Assembly (NCBI RefSeq): GCF_000422585.1
Contig: NZ_KE383879.1
Span: forward strand, 218,660-282,659
Direction of reading: 5' to 3'
DNA from: Hugenholtzia roseola DSM 9546
GTDB lineage: Bacteria; Bacteroidota; Bacteroidia; Cytophagales; Bernardetiaceae
DNA length: 64,000 nt
Part shown: piece after piece, positions 9,042 to 17,035 of the stretch
How positions within the stretch are numbered: the stretch's first letter is position 1
Layout of the letters: every line of letters starts with the position of its first letter
The notes under the pieces: generated by a model
Seen by the model: only the letters and a program-made list of their open reading frames with translations
Told to the model about the DNA's origin: nothing
Databases searched by the model: none
Position numbers and translations under genes: made by a program

Positions 9042-9349
9042 AGGTCAGTTTTTGTGGTATAAAAAAATATGTGAAACAAAAGAAAAAATAAAATTGTGTA
9101 GTTTGTAGGGACACAAACAGTGGCGTTGAATTTCGCGCTACATTTTTGAGGGGTCAAAAATAGGCTTTTTACGACTTTTATCCTAAAATTTGCGCTAACT
9201 TTGTCCCGATTTTCGCGCTACCTTGCGAAAAAAATATGCCCTTCAAAGACTTTTTCTGCACTTAGGCGTTTATCTCTTTGAAGGGTAGAAAGCAAAAATT
9301 GAAAATATATTTTTGTTATCAAACTTTAATACAATTTTATCGCGACAAA
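9042..9349. other. Intergenic region with repeated GCGCTA motif and a hairpin
   Basis: No gene seen. It contains TTTCGCGCTAC twice (9131-9141, 9211-9221) and the related ATTTGCGCTAAC (9188-9199), a GTAGGGACA motif at 9105-9113 resembling the dispersed repeat core, and a perfect 11-bp inverted repeat CCCTTCAAAGA/TCTTTGAAGGG (9239-9249 with 9275-9285). The repeats might be operator sites for either divergent gene; this is inference. Confidence 0.5.
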
Positions 9350-9955
9350 ATGAAAACAAAAAATCCTTACTTGATGGCTTGTTACGCGCTTCCGCTTTGG
9401 CTCTTGCTCATGGCGGCTTCTTGCGTACCCAAAACAGAGTTAGAACTCAATAAACACAGGCAGGAACAAGATAGCTTTATGAAGGGCAGCGGTTCGCCTT
9501 TGAAAAGCGAAGACAAGAAAAACTTTCAAGGACTTGCCTACTTTGCACCTGATAGCAGTTATCGTGTAGAGGCGAATCTGACCTTAGCCCCTGCCGACGA
9601 GCAAGTAATAGAACTGCCTACCAGCACAGGCAAAAAGCGCAAACTTCTCACCTACGCCTACGCCGATTTTACGCTCAAAGGGCAAAAATGTAGGCTTACT
9701 TTATACAAAGGCGTAGAGGAAAAAACCAAAGAAGATTATCTTTTTTTACCTTTTACCGACCCCACCAACGGCAAGACCACCTATGAAGTAGGGCGTTATT
9801 TAGAACCTGTTTTGAAAGGCACAAAAGTAGTGATTGATTTTAATTTTGCATACAATCCATATTGTGCCTACAACGACACCTACGACTGCCCCATTCCGCC
9901 CCAAGAAAATCATCTGCCGATAGAAATTTTGGCAGGCGAAAAGAAGTTTAAATAA
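9350..9955 (+). CDS. DUF1684-like lipoprotein
   Basis: 201 aa from the ATG at 9350 (MKTKNPYL); an in-frame ATG at 9278 adds 24 codons without a signal-like character. A hydrophobic stretch ends in LLLMAASC, a plausible though imperfect lipobox. The mature part matches the DUF1684 pattern as I recall it: LAYFAPDSSYRVEANL, TYAYADFTLKGQKCRLTLYKG, LFLPFTDPTNGKTTYEVGRYLEP, then FNFAYNPYCAYNDTYDCPIPP. Function unknown; likely anchored in the envelope facing the periplasm. Confidence 0.85.
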   Translation: MKTKNPYLMACYALPLWLLLMAASCVPKTELELNKHRQEQDSFMKGSGSPLKSEDKKNFQGLAYFAPDSSYRVEANLTLAPADEQVIELPTSTGKKRKLLTYAYADFTLKGQKCRLTLYKGVEEKTKEDYLFLPFTDPTNGKTTYEVGRYLEPVLKGTKVVIDFNFAYNPYCAYNDTYDCPIPPQENHLPIEILAGEKKFK

Positions 9956-9968
9956 ATCATTTTGATTG

Positions 9969-10517
9969 CTACCAACTAATGCGATACGTGCAGGATTCCG
10001 CACCATGCAAGCGCGAGGGCAAGTTGGGGTCTAATTCCACTTTCATCAAAAACGCGCCTTCGGGTTTGAAGCGGCGTGCCATGCTTGTAATAATGCCCCT
10101 ATCAAATTCACTTGGGTAGGGGTTTTTGCACTCCATAATCGCAATTTTTAGGTCGGCATTGTAGGCAGCGAGTTTGTAGTAGCCGATTTCACCATTTCGA
10201 TGGTTCATCTGATAGGCAATACCAATAGAATGTAGTGCCGATTCGAGGTCGTTGATTTCTTTGGGGAAAATGGCACTTTCGGGAATGGCTTTTCCGATAG
10301 CAAAAAGTGTATTAGAGCCAAATTTTTCGCCTATCCTATGAAAAGCCGAAAGCCAAGCCGCCTGCGGATACCAACTCTGTGAGCGAACCTCGGCAATGCC
10401 CTCTTCTGCTAAAATTTTGCGCATCAAATCAGCATAAGTCCCCATGCCGTTGATAAAAGAGAGAACCGCCTCGCCTAAAACTTCCACTTTTGAATCGAAA
10501 GGAATGTATTGCGCCAT
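9969..10517 (-). CDS. Conserved cytoplasmic protein, unknown, possibly V4R/HNOB-like fold
   Basis: 182 aa, no signal peptide or membrane helix. Ordered motifs: FINGMGTYADLMRKILAEEGI, SWYPQAAWLSAFHRIGEKFG, LFAIGKAIPESAIFP, a MNHRNGEIGYYKL strand, CKNPYPSEFDRGIITSMARRF, and a C-terminal ESCTYRISW strand. The small-molecule-sensor character and the Cys-containing end recall V4R/heme-NO-type domains, but this rests on overall pattern only. It stands alone, 3' to 3' with the DUF1684-like gene. Confidence 0.6.
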   Translation of the reverse strand: MAQYIPFDSKVEVLGEAVLSFINGMGTYADLMRKILAEEGIAEVRSQSWYPQAAWLSAFHRIGEKFGSNTLFAIGKAIPESAIFPKEINDLESALHSIGIAYQMNHRNGEIGYYKLAAYNADLKIAIMECKNPYPSEFDRGIITSMARRFKPEGAFLMKVELDPNLPSRLHGAESCTYRISW

Positions 10518-10600
10518 AACAATTTGATTAAGAGGTTTGAAATGAAAGGGTTGAAATGATAGCTTTTGAAGCGATAACTAAGATGAGCGATTTTTGTTAA

Positions 10601-10640
10601 AAAAAACAAAAAAAGACTGCCCATCTTTTGATGAGCAGCC
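10601..10640 (-). terminator. Rho-independent terminator
   Basis: On the minus strand a 9-bp stem with one mismatch (CTGCTCATC/GATGGGCAG, plus coordinates 10617-10638) and a 4-nt loop is followed by a long T-rich run. It lies 65 nt after the stop of the 10703-11029 gene and fits as its terminator. Confidence 0.75.
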
Positions 10641-10702
10641 CAGAATAGGCGGTTTTGGTAAGGATTGCATAAAATTGGGGTTTGGTCAGATAATCCGCGC
10701 CT

Positions 10703-11029
10703 TTAGGCTTTTTCAGACAAGTTTTTGAGCTTGGCTTGGCTTTTTAGATACAATTCCAACGATTGATTAAGGATTTTGACAGTGTTGGCATCGAGTTCGA
10801 GGTGCTTGCCCTCCAAGATTTGCTCCTGTAAAAACTCATTATCTTGGTTGTAAAAACGAATAATTGTTTTGTCTTTCTGATTCAAATTGCTTTCGACTAC
10901 CCAATAACCTTTGGTCTGTTTTGGCTGACTTGCTTCTGCCAAATTTGAAAACGACACAAGGGCGATAAAGGCGGCTGAAAGGGCGATTTTTTTGCCAAAA
11001 GTAGCACCGAATACAAATGTTTTTTTCAT
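10703..11029 (-). CDS. Small exported protein of unknown function
   Basis: 108 aa. A signal peptide with an Ala-rich core (IALSAAFIALVSFSNLAEA) ends at about residue 33 (AEAS-Q). The mature 75 residues hold a beta-like GYWVVESNLNQKDKTIIRFYNQDNEFLQEQILEG stretch and a C-terminal helix. The strand section resembles a small periplasmic domain seen in Bacteroidota but I cannot name a family. Monocistronic, with its own terminator downstream. Confidence 0.65.
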   Translation of the reverse strand: MKKTFVFGATFGKKIALSAAFIALVSFSNLAEASQPKQTKGYWVVESNLNQKDKTIIRFYNQDNEFLQEQILEGKHLELDANTVKILNQSLELYLKSQAKLKNLSEKA

Positions 11030-11440
11030 GTGGGTAAAAAGGGTTTGTTTGATTTAATATGAACGAAATATGAACAAAGCATTGCAAAAAGGTTTCATCT
11101 GCGTTTACTTCGGATAGATATAACGGACTTTATTCACAAAAAGTTCATCTTGGCGTAAAAAAAAGTTGTTAATCTTTCTAAAATCTACCTTTTTAGCCGC
11201 AAGGCTGCCAGAGAAAAAAAACGTTCATAGGCTTTTTAAAATTTTTTTAGGCTTTGCGCACCAACGAACAAAGATGTTTCGTAATTTCGCATAGCAATTC
11301 GACATACTACACATTTTGCTTAAAAAAAAGATTGTTTTTAAAAAAAGGTTGCCTGCTCTTTCAAAACATTTCCCTCTGTCTTTTATTTCATTCCCCTTCA
11401 ATTTCTAACCCATTCCTCACTTCTATTTTCTTTTTGTCGT
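11030..11440. other. A/T-rich intergenic region between divergent genes
   Basis: No gene recognised. Direct repeats of ATATGAAC occur at about 11058-11075. A TAATTTCG octamer lies at 11282-11289, like those before the PfkB and AP2 genes, and pyrimidine-rich runs precede the channel gene. Open frames here have no coding character. Confidence 0.5.
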
Positions 11441-12334
11441 ATGCAGGAACAAGCACGCCGTCTGACTAATTCACAGACCTTTGAAGCCTTTATCATTTTT
11501 GTTATTTTAGTAAATTGTACGCTTATTGGTGTAGAAACTTACTTCACCAACACGCTCATTGGCTGGATTCAACAAATAGCCGTAATAATTTTCACCTTAG
11601 AAATTGTGCTACGCTGGTTTGCCCGAAGCAGTGTCAAGTCTTTTTTTCAAGATGGTTGGAATATCTTTGATTTGTTTATTGTTATTATTAGTCTGATTCC
11701 TGAAAGTTTGTTTGCAGATGCCGCCCTTGTAACGGGGATTCGCGTGTTGCGCGTTTTTCGTGTGTTGCGCCTTTTCCGTACTGCCCCCGAAATAAAGCTA
11801 ATTGTAGCGGTTTTGGTGCGCTCTTTTAGTGCCTTGACCTACAATGCGGCGTTTTTCCTAATTTTTATGTACCTCTATGCGATTGTAGGCGTAACGCTCT
11901 TTCGCCTCCCTACCCCCGAAACTGCCACCGCCGAGCAAAAAGCCCAATTAGCGCAATATTACCAACTTGCACCTAACGCGCCTACGATTGCACCCGACCC
12001 CTACGGAGCATTAGACGAAACGTTTTTTACGCTCTTTCGCGCCCTTACAGGCGAAGACTGGACAGACCTTCGCTACAACCTCATCAAGGCAAACGAAATA
12101 GGGCTTATCCACAGCAGCCCGACGGTCATTACCTTTTATCACGTTACCTGGTTTATTTTGGCAGCCTTTCTCTTGCTCAATCTTTTGGTAGGGGCTATCC
12201 TAAACAACTACCAAATCATCATGGACGAGCAAAAGACGCAACGCCTCAAAGATGAAGCCGAAGCACAGAAAAACAAAAAGACCTTCGTTTCGCCCCAAGA
12301 AGGCAATAACATCGAGCCTTTTTCGGTGAATTAG
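11441..12334 (+). CDS. Voltage-gated cation channel (BacNav/BacCav type), likely calcium-selective
   Basis: 297-aa single-domain six-TM channel that would assemble as a homotetramer in the inner membrane. S1 at about 13-32, S2 at 43-60, S3 at 73-88 (FDLFIVIISLIP), and S4 with five arginines spaced by three (R101, R104, R107, R110, R113). S5 at about 130-155 is followed by an unusual ~30-residue Pro/Ala-rich turret, then the pore with filter T203-G-E-D-W-T-D209, S6 at 229-255 and a short charged helical tail. Compared with the NavAb filter TLESWSM, acidic residues stand at the positions changed to Asp to make CavAb (S178D, M181D), and the motif matches eukaryotic Cav domain II (TGEDW). Calcium selectivity is inferred, not shown. 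Confidence 0.9.
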   Translation: MQEQARRLTNSQTFEAFIIFVILVNCTLIGVETYFTNTLIGWIQQIAVIIFTLEIVLRWFARSSVKSFFQDGWNIFDLFIVIISLIPESLFADAALVTGIRVLRVFRVLRLFRTAPEIKLIVAVLVRSFSALTYNAAFFLIFMYLYAIVGVTLFRLPTPETATAEQKAQLAQYYQLAPNAPTIAPDPYGALDETFFTLFRALTGEDWTDLRYNLIKANEIGLIHSSPTVITFYHVTWFILAAFLLLNLLVGAILNNYQIIMDEQKTQRLKDEAEAQKNKKTFVSPQEGNNIEPFSVN

Positions 12335-12392
12335 CGCAAAAGCGGCATTTTGTGTTTCGAAACAACTTTCCGAATCCTACCCTCCCCCAAAG

Positions 12393-12530
12393 GGCAGTAA
12401 TGTTAAATTCTAAAAAACAGATTCAAATGTAGGGACAAGGCAGCATCTTGTCCCTACCATAACATCTAACTTTTAGAACTTGACCTGATTAGGTTTGGGA
12501 CGCATTTGAGGCTTTTATCGCTGTAACAAC
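12393..12530. repeat. Partial copy of dispersed palindromic element
   Basis: Starts with GCAGTAATGTTAAATTCT, carries a perfect hairpin GTAGGGACAAG/CTTGTCCCTAC (12429-12439 with 12447-12457), and ends with GCATTTGAGGCTTTTATCGC and TGTAACAAC, all shared with the longer copies at 31334-31626 and 59603-59810. It lies in the convergent gap between the channel and miaE genes. Internally shortened. Confidence 0.75.
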
Positions 12531-12558
12531 ACCTGCCCGCCTAAAAAATGCGTTAGGT

Positions 12559-13137
12559 CTAATGAATCCGATTGGGGCGGTAGGTTAGCTGACTTATAAT
12601 TTCGGCTTCCATTTTTAAAAATTCCTGCCAACGGGCATCTACTATCTCACGCGCTTGGTACTTTCGCGCCAAAGAGATAAAATTGGTATAATGACGCGCT
12701 TCCGAAACCATCAAATCGTAATAAAACTTTTTCAATTCTTGGTCTTCTACCCCTTGGGAAAGCAATTTGAACCGCTCACAACTACGCGCCTCTATCAGGG
12801 CGCAAACCAACAGTTGGTCGGTAAGTTTGTGCTTGACATCGCCTTTTCGCACCTGCTTTTGCAAAGCCACTACATACTCATCTCTGCGCTGTTTGCCCAA
12901 AGGCAGATTGCGCTTGCGAAGTTGCTCCAAGACCATTTCAAAATGCGACCATTCTTCTGAAACCACAGGCGTAAGGGTATCGACAAGGTCTTCCAAATGG
13001 GCATATTCTACAATCAAAGAAATGCAGGAAGAAGCCGCCTTCTGCTCACAATAGGCATGGTCAGTCAGAATGTCGGCAATGCTAATCGTGGCGACATCGA
13101 CCCAACGAGGGTCAGTAGGAAGTTTGAGATGTAACAT
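12559..13137 (-). CDS. miaE: tRNA-(ms2io6A)-hydroxylase
   Basis: 192-aa non-heme di-iron monooxygenase that hydroxylates the isopentenyl group of ms2i6A37 in tRNAs reading UNN codons. Ferritin-like helices carry the iron ligands: DHAYCEQKAASSCISLI (Glu), EEWSHFEMV (ExxH), LIEARSCERF (Glu) and VSEARHYTNF (ExxH). Full length. miaA, miaB and the tRNAs it modifies are not adjacent. Confidence 0.93.
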   Translation of the reverse strand: MLHLKLPTDPRWVDVATISIADILTDHAYCEQKAASSCISLIVEYAHLEDLVDTLTPVVSEEWSHFEMVLEQLRKRNLPLGKQRRDEYVVALQKQVRKGDVKHKLTDQLLVCALIEARSCERFKLLSQGVEDQELKKFYYDLMVSEARHYTNFISLARKYQAREIVDARWQEFLKMEAEIISQLTYRPNRIH

Positions 13138-13172
13138 AATAAAAAAACAAACAGGTCAAAACTCCGCAAAAA

Positions 13173-14192
13173 CTACAATTTATCCATCAAGACGCGATAC
13201 AAGTCGAGCATGGCTTGAATATCCGCCTTATGCACCTTTTCATCGGGGCTATGCACGCCCGATTCGGGTGCGCCTACAAAACACCAATCAATGGGATAGG
13301 GCGAACTTTGCAACTCTTTGGCATCACTGCCGCCACTTTCTTCTACCTCCAACTGAAAAGCAATATCGGTTTCTTTGGCAATCTTGATGATTTTTTCTAC
13401 AAAAGAGCGGCGCGGAATTGTGCTATCGCGCATCGAAATAGCAACGCCCTTTCCATGTTTTACCCCTTCGGTTACCCAAGTAATATCCGAAATGAGAGCC
13501 TGCGAAATCTTGTAATTTTCATAAATCCACTTGATAAGGAAAGGTACAGTTCCGCCTTTTACTTCTTCATAACAAGAAAAAACCAAAATGCCATTTTCCA
13601 AACTTTCGGCTAATTTTAATACATTCCAACAGCCCAAACGGTCGTCTAAATAACAAGACTGTACATACTCTGCCGTTTCGCGATAATCCTGCGCAAAGAC
13701 AAGTTCGGTGCCGCGCTCTATTTCGCGCTCAAATTTATAGTAAAGGCGATTCTGCCCATGCGGATTTTGGGCGATTTTCTTTTTGGCTTTACGCGATTTT
13801 TTTAGACTTTTTTCCAATACAATTTGACACAAAATATCGCCCTGTGAATCTTTCCCTACCAACTGATAGCCATTTTTGGCGCGAGGCGAGCCAACTTTGA
13901 TAAGTTCATTGCCGTATCTGACCATAAAGCCGATAGAATCGAGGTGCGCAAAAACGGCAGTGCGAGGCGTGCCAAAGACCATCACAATACAATCTTGAAA
14001 TTCCGAACCCGAAAACACCTGCGGCTTGACCTTCCATTTTGACTGATTTGCCTCGATATATGCCAACATAAAATCGCGCAACTTGCCCTCATTGCCTGCG
14101 GGTGCAAAAACACCACAAAGGGTTTTGAGAAGGTCGGAATCGGCTTGGGTGAAGTCTGGATAAGAAGAGGGGTTCGATGCAACTTGACTCAT
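13173..14192 (-). CDS. M42-family zinc aminopeptidase (FrvX-like)
   Basis: 339 aa from the ATG at 14192 (MSQVASNPSSYPDF); an open frame runs 80 codons further upstream but crosses the divergent promoter region and lacks domain character. Metal ligands of the M42/M28 clan can be picked out: His and Asp in VFAHLDSIGF, Asp in SCYLDDRLGCWNVL, Glu-Glu in CYEEVKGG, Asp in ISDITWVTEG and a final His in GVHSPDEKVH. Likely degrades cytoplasmic peptides in a large oligomer. Lies 35 nt downstream of miaE's start on the same strand. Confidence 0.88.
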   Translation of the reverse strand: MSQVASNPSSYPDFTQADSDLLKTLCGVFAPAGNEGKLRDFMLAYIEANQSKWKVKPQVFSGSEFQDCIVMVFGTPRTAVFAHLDSIGFMVRYGNELIKVGSPRAKNGYQLVGKDSQGDILCQIVLEKSLKKSRKAKKKIAQNPHGQNRLYYKFEREIERGTELVFAQDYRETAEYVQSCYLDDRLGCWNVLKLAESLENGILVFSCYEEVKGGTVPFLIKWIYENYKISQALISDITWVTEGVKHGKGVAISMRDSTIPRRSFVEKIIKIAKETDIAFQLEVEESGGSDAKELQSSPYPIDWCFVGAPESGVHSPDEKVHKADIQAMLDLYRVLMDKL

Positions 14193-14430
14193 GAGCAACG
14201 TGGAAAGGTGATAGTAGATTGGGAAAGGATAAGTAATGAAGTGGGAAAATAAAGCCGCCAAATGGGAAGCGAAGCCTCGCTTTATCCCACTAAGCGCGTT
14301 TTTCTCCGCCCTACCGCTTCTGTATGAGAAAGAGTGAAACGCAAAGATAAAAAATCTTAGCGACTGCCAAAACTTTTTTTTCGTAACTTGCTCTTGTATC
14401 TTTTCCCTTTGTCCTTTATTTCCGCTTTCC

Positions 14431-15105
14431 ATGACCTACGACCTGCTTCTCGAACTATCCACTTCGCTATTCCCTACCCTCGACCGCTTGGATAAAGACC
14501 TCTTTCTATGGCTACACCACCAGCGGCTGCCCCTCCTCGAAGGGCTGATATGGGAAATGACGCACCGCAAAATTTGGACACCGCTTTTTGCCCTTTCCCT
14601 TCTGATGCTTTGGCTGCGCTATCGAAGCCAATTTTGGCTGCCGCTGATAGGCATTGCCCTAAGCATTGCCCTTGCCGACCAAATTGCTTCAAGCCTCTTT
14701 AAGCCCTTTTTCGAGCGGCTGCGCCCCAGTCATAGTCCTGATTTAGAGGGACTTGTCTATTTTTATCAAGGCTACAAAGGTGGCAAATATGGCTTTGTGT
14801 CTTCGCACGCTTCCACTTCTTTTGGTACTGCTTTCTTTATCTTTTTGCTTTTCAAAAATCCGACAGATAGGCTCATTGCCCTTTCCAAATCTTACACCAA
14901 TCTTTGGTTGGGTTCTCTTTTTCTGCTTTGGGCGGCTATTTTTTCATACACGCGCATTTATTTAGGCGTGCATTACCCCGCCGACATCTTAGGCGGCGCA
15001 ATCGTAGGGCTGCTATCTGCCTATCTCATTTATCTTTTGTACCAAAAAGCCACAAGCTATTGGCTTGATTTTCAACAAAGTAGGCAAAAGTTGAAAAAAA
15101 ATTGA
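14431..15105 (+). CDS. PAP2-superfamily membrane phosphatase
   Basis: 224 aa, several membrane helices. The three phosphatase motifs are intact: KPFFERLRPSHSP (KxxxxxxRP), SSHAS (PSGH-type motif with SSHAS), and RIYLGVHYPADILGG (SRxxxxxHxxxD-type with the nucleophilic His and Asp). Such enzymes dephosphorylate phosphatidic acid, phosphatidylglycerophosphate or undecaprenyl diphosphate; the sequence does not choose. Divergent from the M42 peptidase gene. Confidence 0.93.
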   Translation: MTYDLLLELSTSLFPTLDRLDKDLFLWLHHQRLPLLEGLIWEMTHRKIWTPLFALSLLMLWLRYRSQFWLPLIGIALSIALADQIASSLFKPFFERLRPSHSPDLEGLVYFYQGYKGGKYGFVSSHASTSFGTAFFIFLLFKNPTDRLIALSKSYTNLWLGSLFLLWAAIFSYTRIYLGVHYPADILGGAIVGLLSAYLIYLLYQKATSYWLDFQQSRQKLKKN

Positions 15106-15123
15106 TTTTTTTTCGCCCAAACG

Positions 15124-15154
15124 CTTGCAGGTTCGGAAAATCTTTGTACCTTTG
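15124..15154 (+). promoter_or_regulatory. tRNA-Leu promoter
   Basis: CTTG at 15124-15127, 19-nt spacer, then TACCTTTG at 15147-15154: a near-perfect Bacteroidota promoter, about 58 nt before the tRNA. Confidence 0.75.
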
Positions 15155-15211
15155 CATCACCATTTCGCACGAACAATTTTGAAAACGATTTGAAAGCGTT
15201 TGTGATAAAAA

Positions 15212-15295
15212 GCCCAGATGGCGGAATTGGTAGACGCGTTGGTCTCAAACACCAATCGCCGCAAGGCGGTGCCGGTTCGACCCCGGCTCTGGGTA
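15212..15295 (+). tRNA. tRNA-Leu(CAA)
   Basis: Class II tRNA, 84 nt. Acceptor GCCCAGA pairs with TCTGGGT (first pair G-U), discriminator A, CCA not encoded. Anticodon loop CTCAAAC gives anticodon CAA (codon UUG). The long variable arm (CGCCGCAAGGCGG) and a TTCGACC T-loop are present. Confidence 0.97.
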
Positions 15296-15341
15296 CTGAC
15301 TTTTTCATATAAAGAAAAGTTTTAAGTTAAAAAAAAATGCG

Positions 15342-15374
15342 AAAACCTGCAAGTATTCTTGTAGGTTTTTTTTG
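15342..15374 (+). terminator. Rho-independent terminator after tRNA-Leu
   Basis: Twelve-base-pair stem (AAAACCTGCAAG with CTTGTAGGTTTT, one G-T pair), loop TATT and a T-tract, 47 nt after the tRNA. Confidence 0.9.
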
Positions 15375-15410
15375 TTTTGTAAAAAAAGGTTGAAAATTTG
15401 CGCTGAATTG

Positions 15411-15496
15411 GTAGGGAAAAGGCACTGCCTTGTCCGAAATTAGATTGAACTAAAAAAGTTAAGCCAAATTTTATTTCGTGTCAAATTTGAAAATGC
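15411..15496. repeat. Fragment of the dispersed palindromic element
   Basis: Contains GTAGGGAAAAGGCA then TGCCTTGTCCGAA, an AGATTGAA stretch and CCAAATTTTATTTCGTGTC, in the same order as in the interior of the full copy at 31414-31511. Ends are missing. Confidence 0.7.
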
Positions 15497-15501
15497 AGAA
15501 A

Positions 15502-16254
15502 CTAAAAATCCTGCTCCCACTGCTTGGGTGCTTTCAAAATTTGCGCCTCTTTGGGCTTCCTTCGGTCTTCTACCCTGATTTGCCCTTTTTTAAGCGTCAG
15601 AATAAGCCTATTTTTTTGGGGCAGATAAGAAAAATCGCCTGCTGCTTGGTCTAAATAAAGTTTTATATCACCACAAAATAATATCAAAGTTGTTTTTTTT
15701 CCTGTAAAATAAAAGTTTTGTATCGTACCTTTCAAAAAATACTCGCCCTTCAAACCTTCCTCCAAACTGCTTTGTGGGGCAAGGGAAAAGGCAAAGTCGG
15801 CAGTCTGAAAATGTTGCACTTTGGGGTGCTTGTTTTCAAAAAAAGTGGTCTTGGGTTGTAAATGCAGCACGCCGAAACCCACAAACAACGCCAAAACAAG
15901 TGCCGCCACAACAAAGCGAAAACTCTGAAAATTCCAACTTTTTTTCGGGCGCGGCGCGTCCTCGATAGGCTCTACAAAGCGTTCTTTGTTTTCTATCTGA
16001 TATTTTTGTTTTTCTTTTTGTGCTTTAAATTGTTTGAAATCTTCCCAAATATCTTCCTTTTCGGGTAGGGCATCTAAAAAAGTAGGCAGTGGCAGGTCTA
16101 ATTGTGCATACCACTTTTCTTCTAAATTTTCAATAAAGGATTGATTATCAGGCTCTTGTGCCTCATAATTTCTCAAAAGTTGCCTTTCGGTAGGCGAAAG
16201 ATTTGAAACCAAAGATTTGAGGAGCAAGCGTGCTGCCTCGTGCGTGGTGAGCAT
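15502..16254 (-). CDS. FecR-like single-TM protein
   Basis: 250 aa. A helical cytoplasmic N-terminal region (1-105, starting TTHEAARLLLKSLVSNLSP) looks like an anti-sigma domain, followed by one membrane helix at about 112-131 and a periplasmic beta-rich part ending in LTLKKGQIRVEDRRK. The order fits FecR-type anti-sigma regulators, but no ECF sigma factor or TonB receptor gene is adjacent, so the assignment is tentative. The start lies 11 nt after the stop of the M23 peptidase gene, so the two are likely co-transcribed. Confidence 0.55.
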   Translation of the reverse strand: MLTTHEAARLLLKSLVSNLSPTERQLLRNYEAQEPDNQSFIENLEEKWYAQLDLPLPTFLDALPEKEDIWEDFKQFKAQKEKQKYQIENKERFVEPIEDAPRPKKSWNFQSFRFVVAALVLALFVGFGVLHLQPKTTFFENKHPKVQHFQTADFAFSLAPQSSLEEGLKGEYFLKGTIQNFYFTGKKTTLILFCGDIKLYLDQAAGDFSYLPQKNRLILTLKKGQIRVEDRRKPKEAQILKAPKQWEQDF

Positions 16255-16265
16255 ACGGTCGTTTT

Positions 16266-16967
16266 TTAGCGTGCAAAATCAAAAACAAGCATCGGATTCG
16301 GACAAAGTGCCAAATAATAATCGCGCTCCGATTTGGGTGCTACGCCGATAAAATCGCCCTTTTTGCCCAACATATCCGCTATGATTTGAAAATGCAAATG
16401 CGCAACCCAGCCGCCATTTTCGGCAGGTTCGCCCAGACGACACAAAAGTTCGCCCTTTTCAAAAGGCTTTCCTTCATACAGATTTTGTAGAGAAGCCAAA
16501 CTTAGATGTCCGTATAAAGTATAAAAAGTGGTATTTTCTAATTCGTGTTCTAAAATAATTGTACCTCCATAATCGCCTTGTGCGGCATTGTTGGCAAAAC
16601 TATGCACTTTCCCCGACAAGGGCGCGAAAATAGGCGTTTGGGCAGGCAGCCAAATGTCAATCCCCAAATGAATGGAGCGCGAACCTTCTTGGGTATCAAA
16701 AACGGCACTTTGTTGATAAACGCTGCGCTCTTCGTTGTAGCCGCCTATTCCGAAATCTGCGTCTGCTGCTTTAATTTGCGCCCAAATGTGCGCTTCCATC
16801 TGTGCTAAGTTGGCTTTTTGCGCTAAAAGATTTACTAAAATAGGATTGTGAATAGATAAATCTAATAAAAAGGCTTTTCCCTGCGCATAGTTTTGGGGCA
16901 ATAAAGACTGAAAAGCCTTTTTATTTCTAACTAAAATATCGGATAAAGTATCAAGATGTGTTTTCAC
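16266..16967 (-). CDS. M23-family (LytM) peptidase
   Basis: 233 aa with a C-terminal LytM domain. Zinc and catalytic residues are intact: HLGIDIW (HxxxD), YGHLS and HLHFQI (HxH). Such enzymes cut peptidoglycan cross-links. No signal peptide or membrane helix is visible, unusual for a cell-wall enzyme; a cytoplasmic role or a non-classical substrate must be considered. The N-terminal ~100 residues are helical with no recognised domain. Confidence 0.85.
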   Translation of the reverse strand: MKTHLDTLSDILVRNKKAFQSLLPQNYAQGKAFLLDLSIHNPILVNLLAQKANLAQMEAHIWAQIKAADADFGIGGYNEERSVYQQSAVFDTQEGSRSIHLGIDIWLPAQTPIFAPLSGKVHSFANNAAQGDYGGTIILEHELENTTFYTLYGHLSLASLQNLYEGKPFEKGELLCRLGEPAENGGWVAHLHFQIIADMLGKKGDFIGVAPKSERDYYLALCPNPMLVFDFAR

Positions 16968-17035
16968 TTTTTGAAGAAAATAAAGAAGATAAAGGCATTG
17001 AAAACAAAAAGAAGGCTTGCAAAAACCTGCAAATC

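Noticed and set aside
14193-14432. Extended N terminus of the M42 peptidase
   Set aside because: 80 extra codons lack domain features and cover the divergent promoter region of the PAP2 gene.
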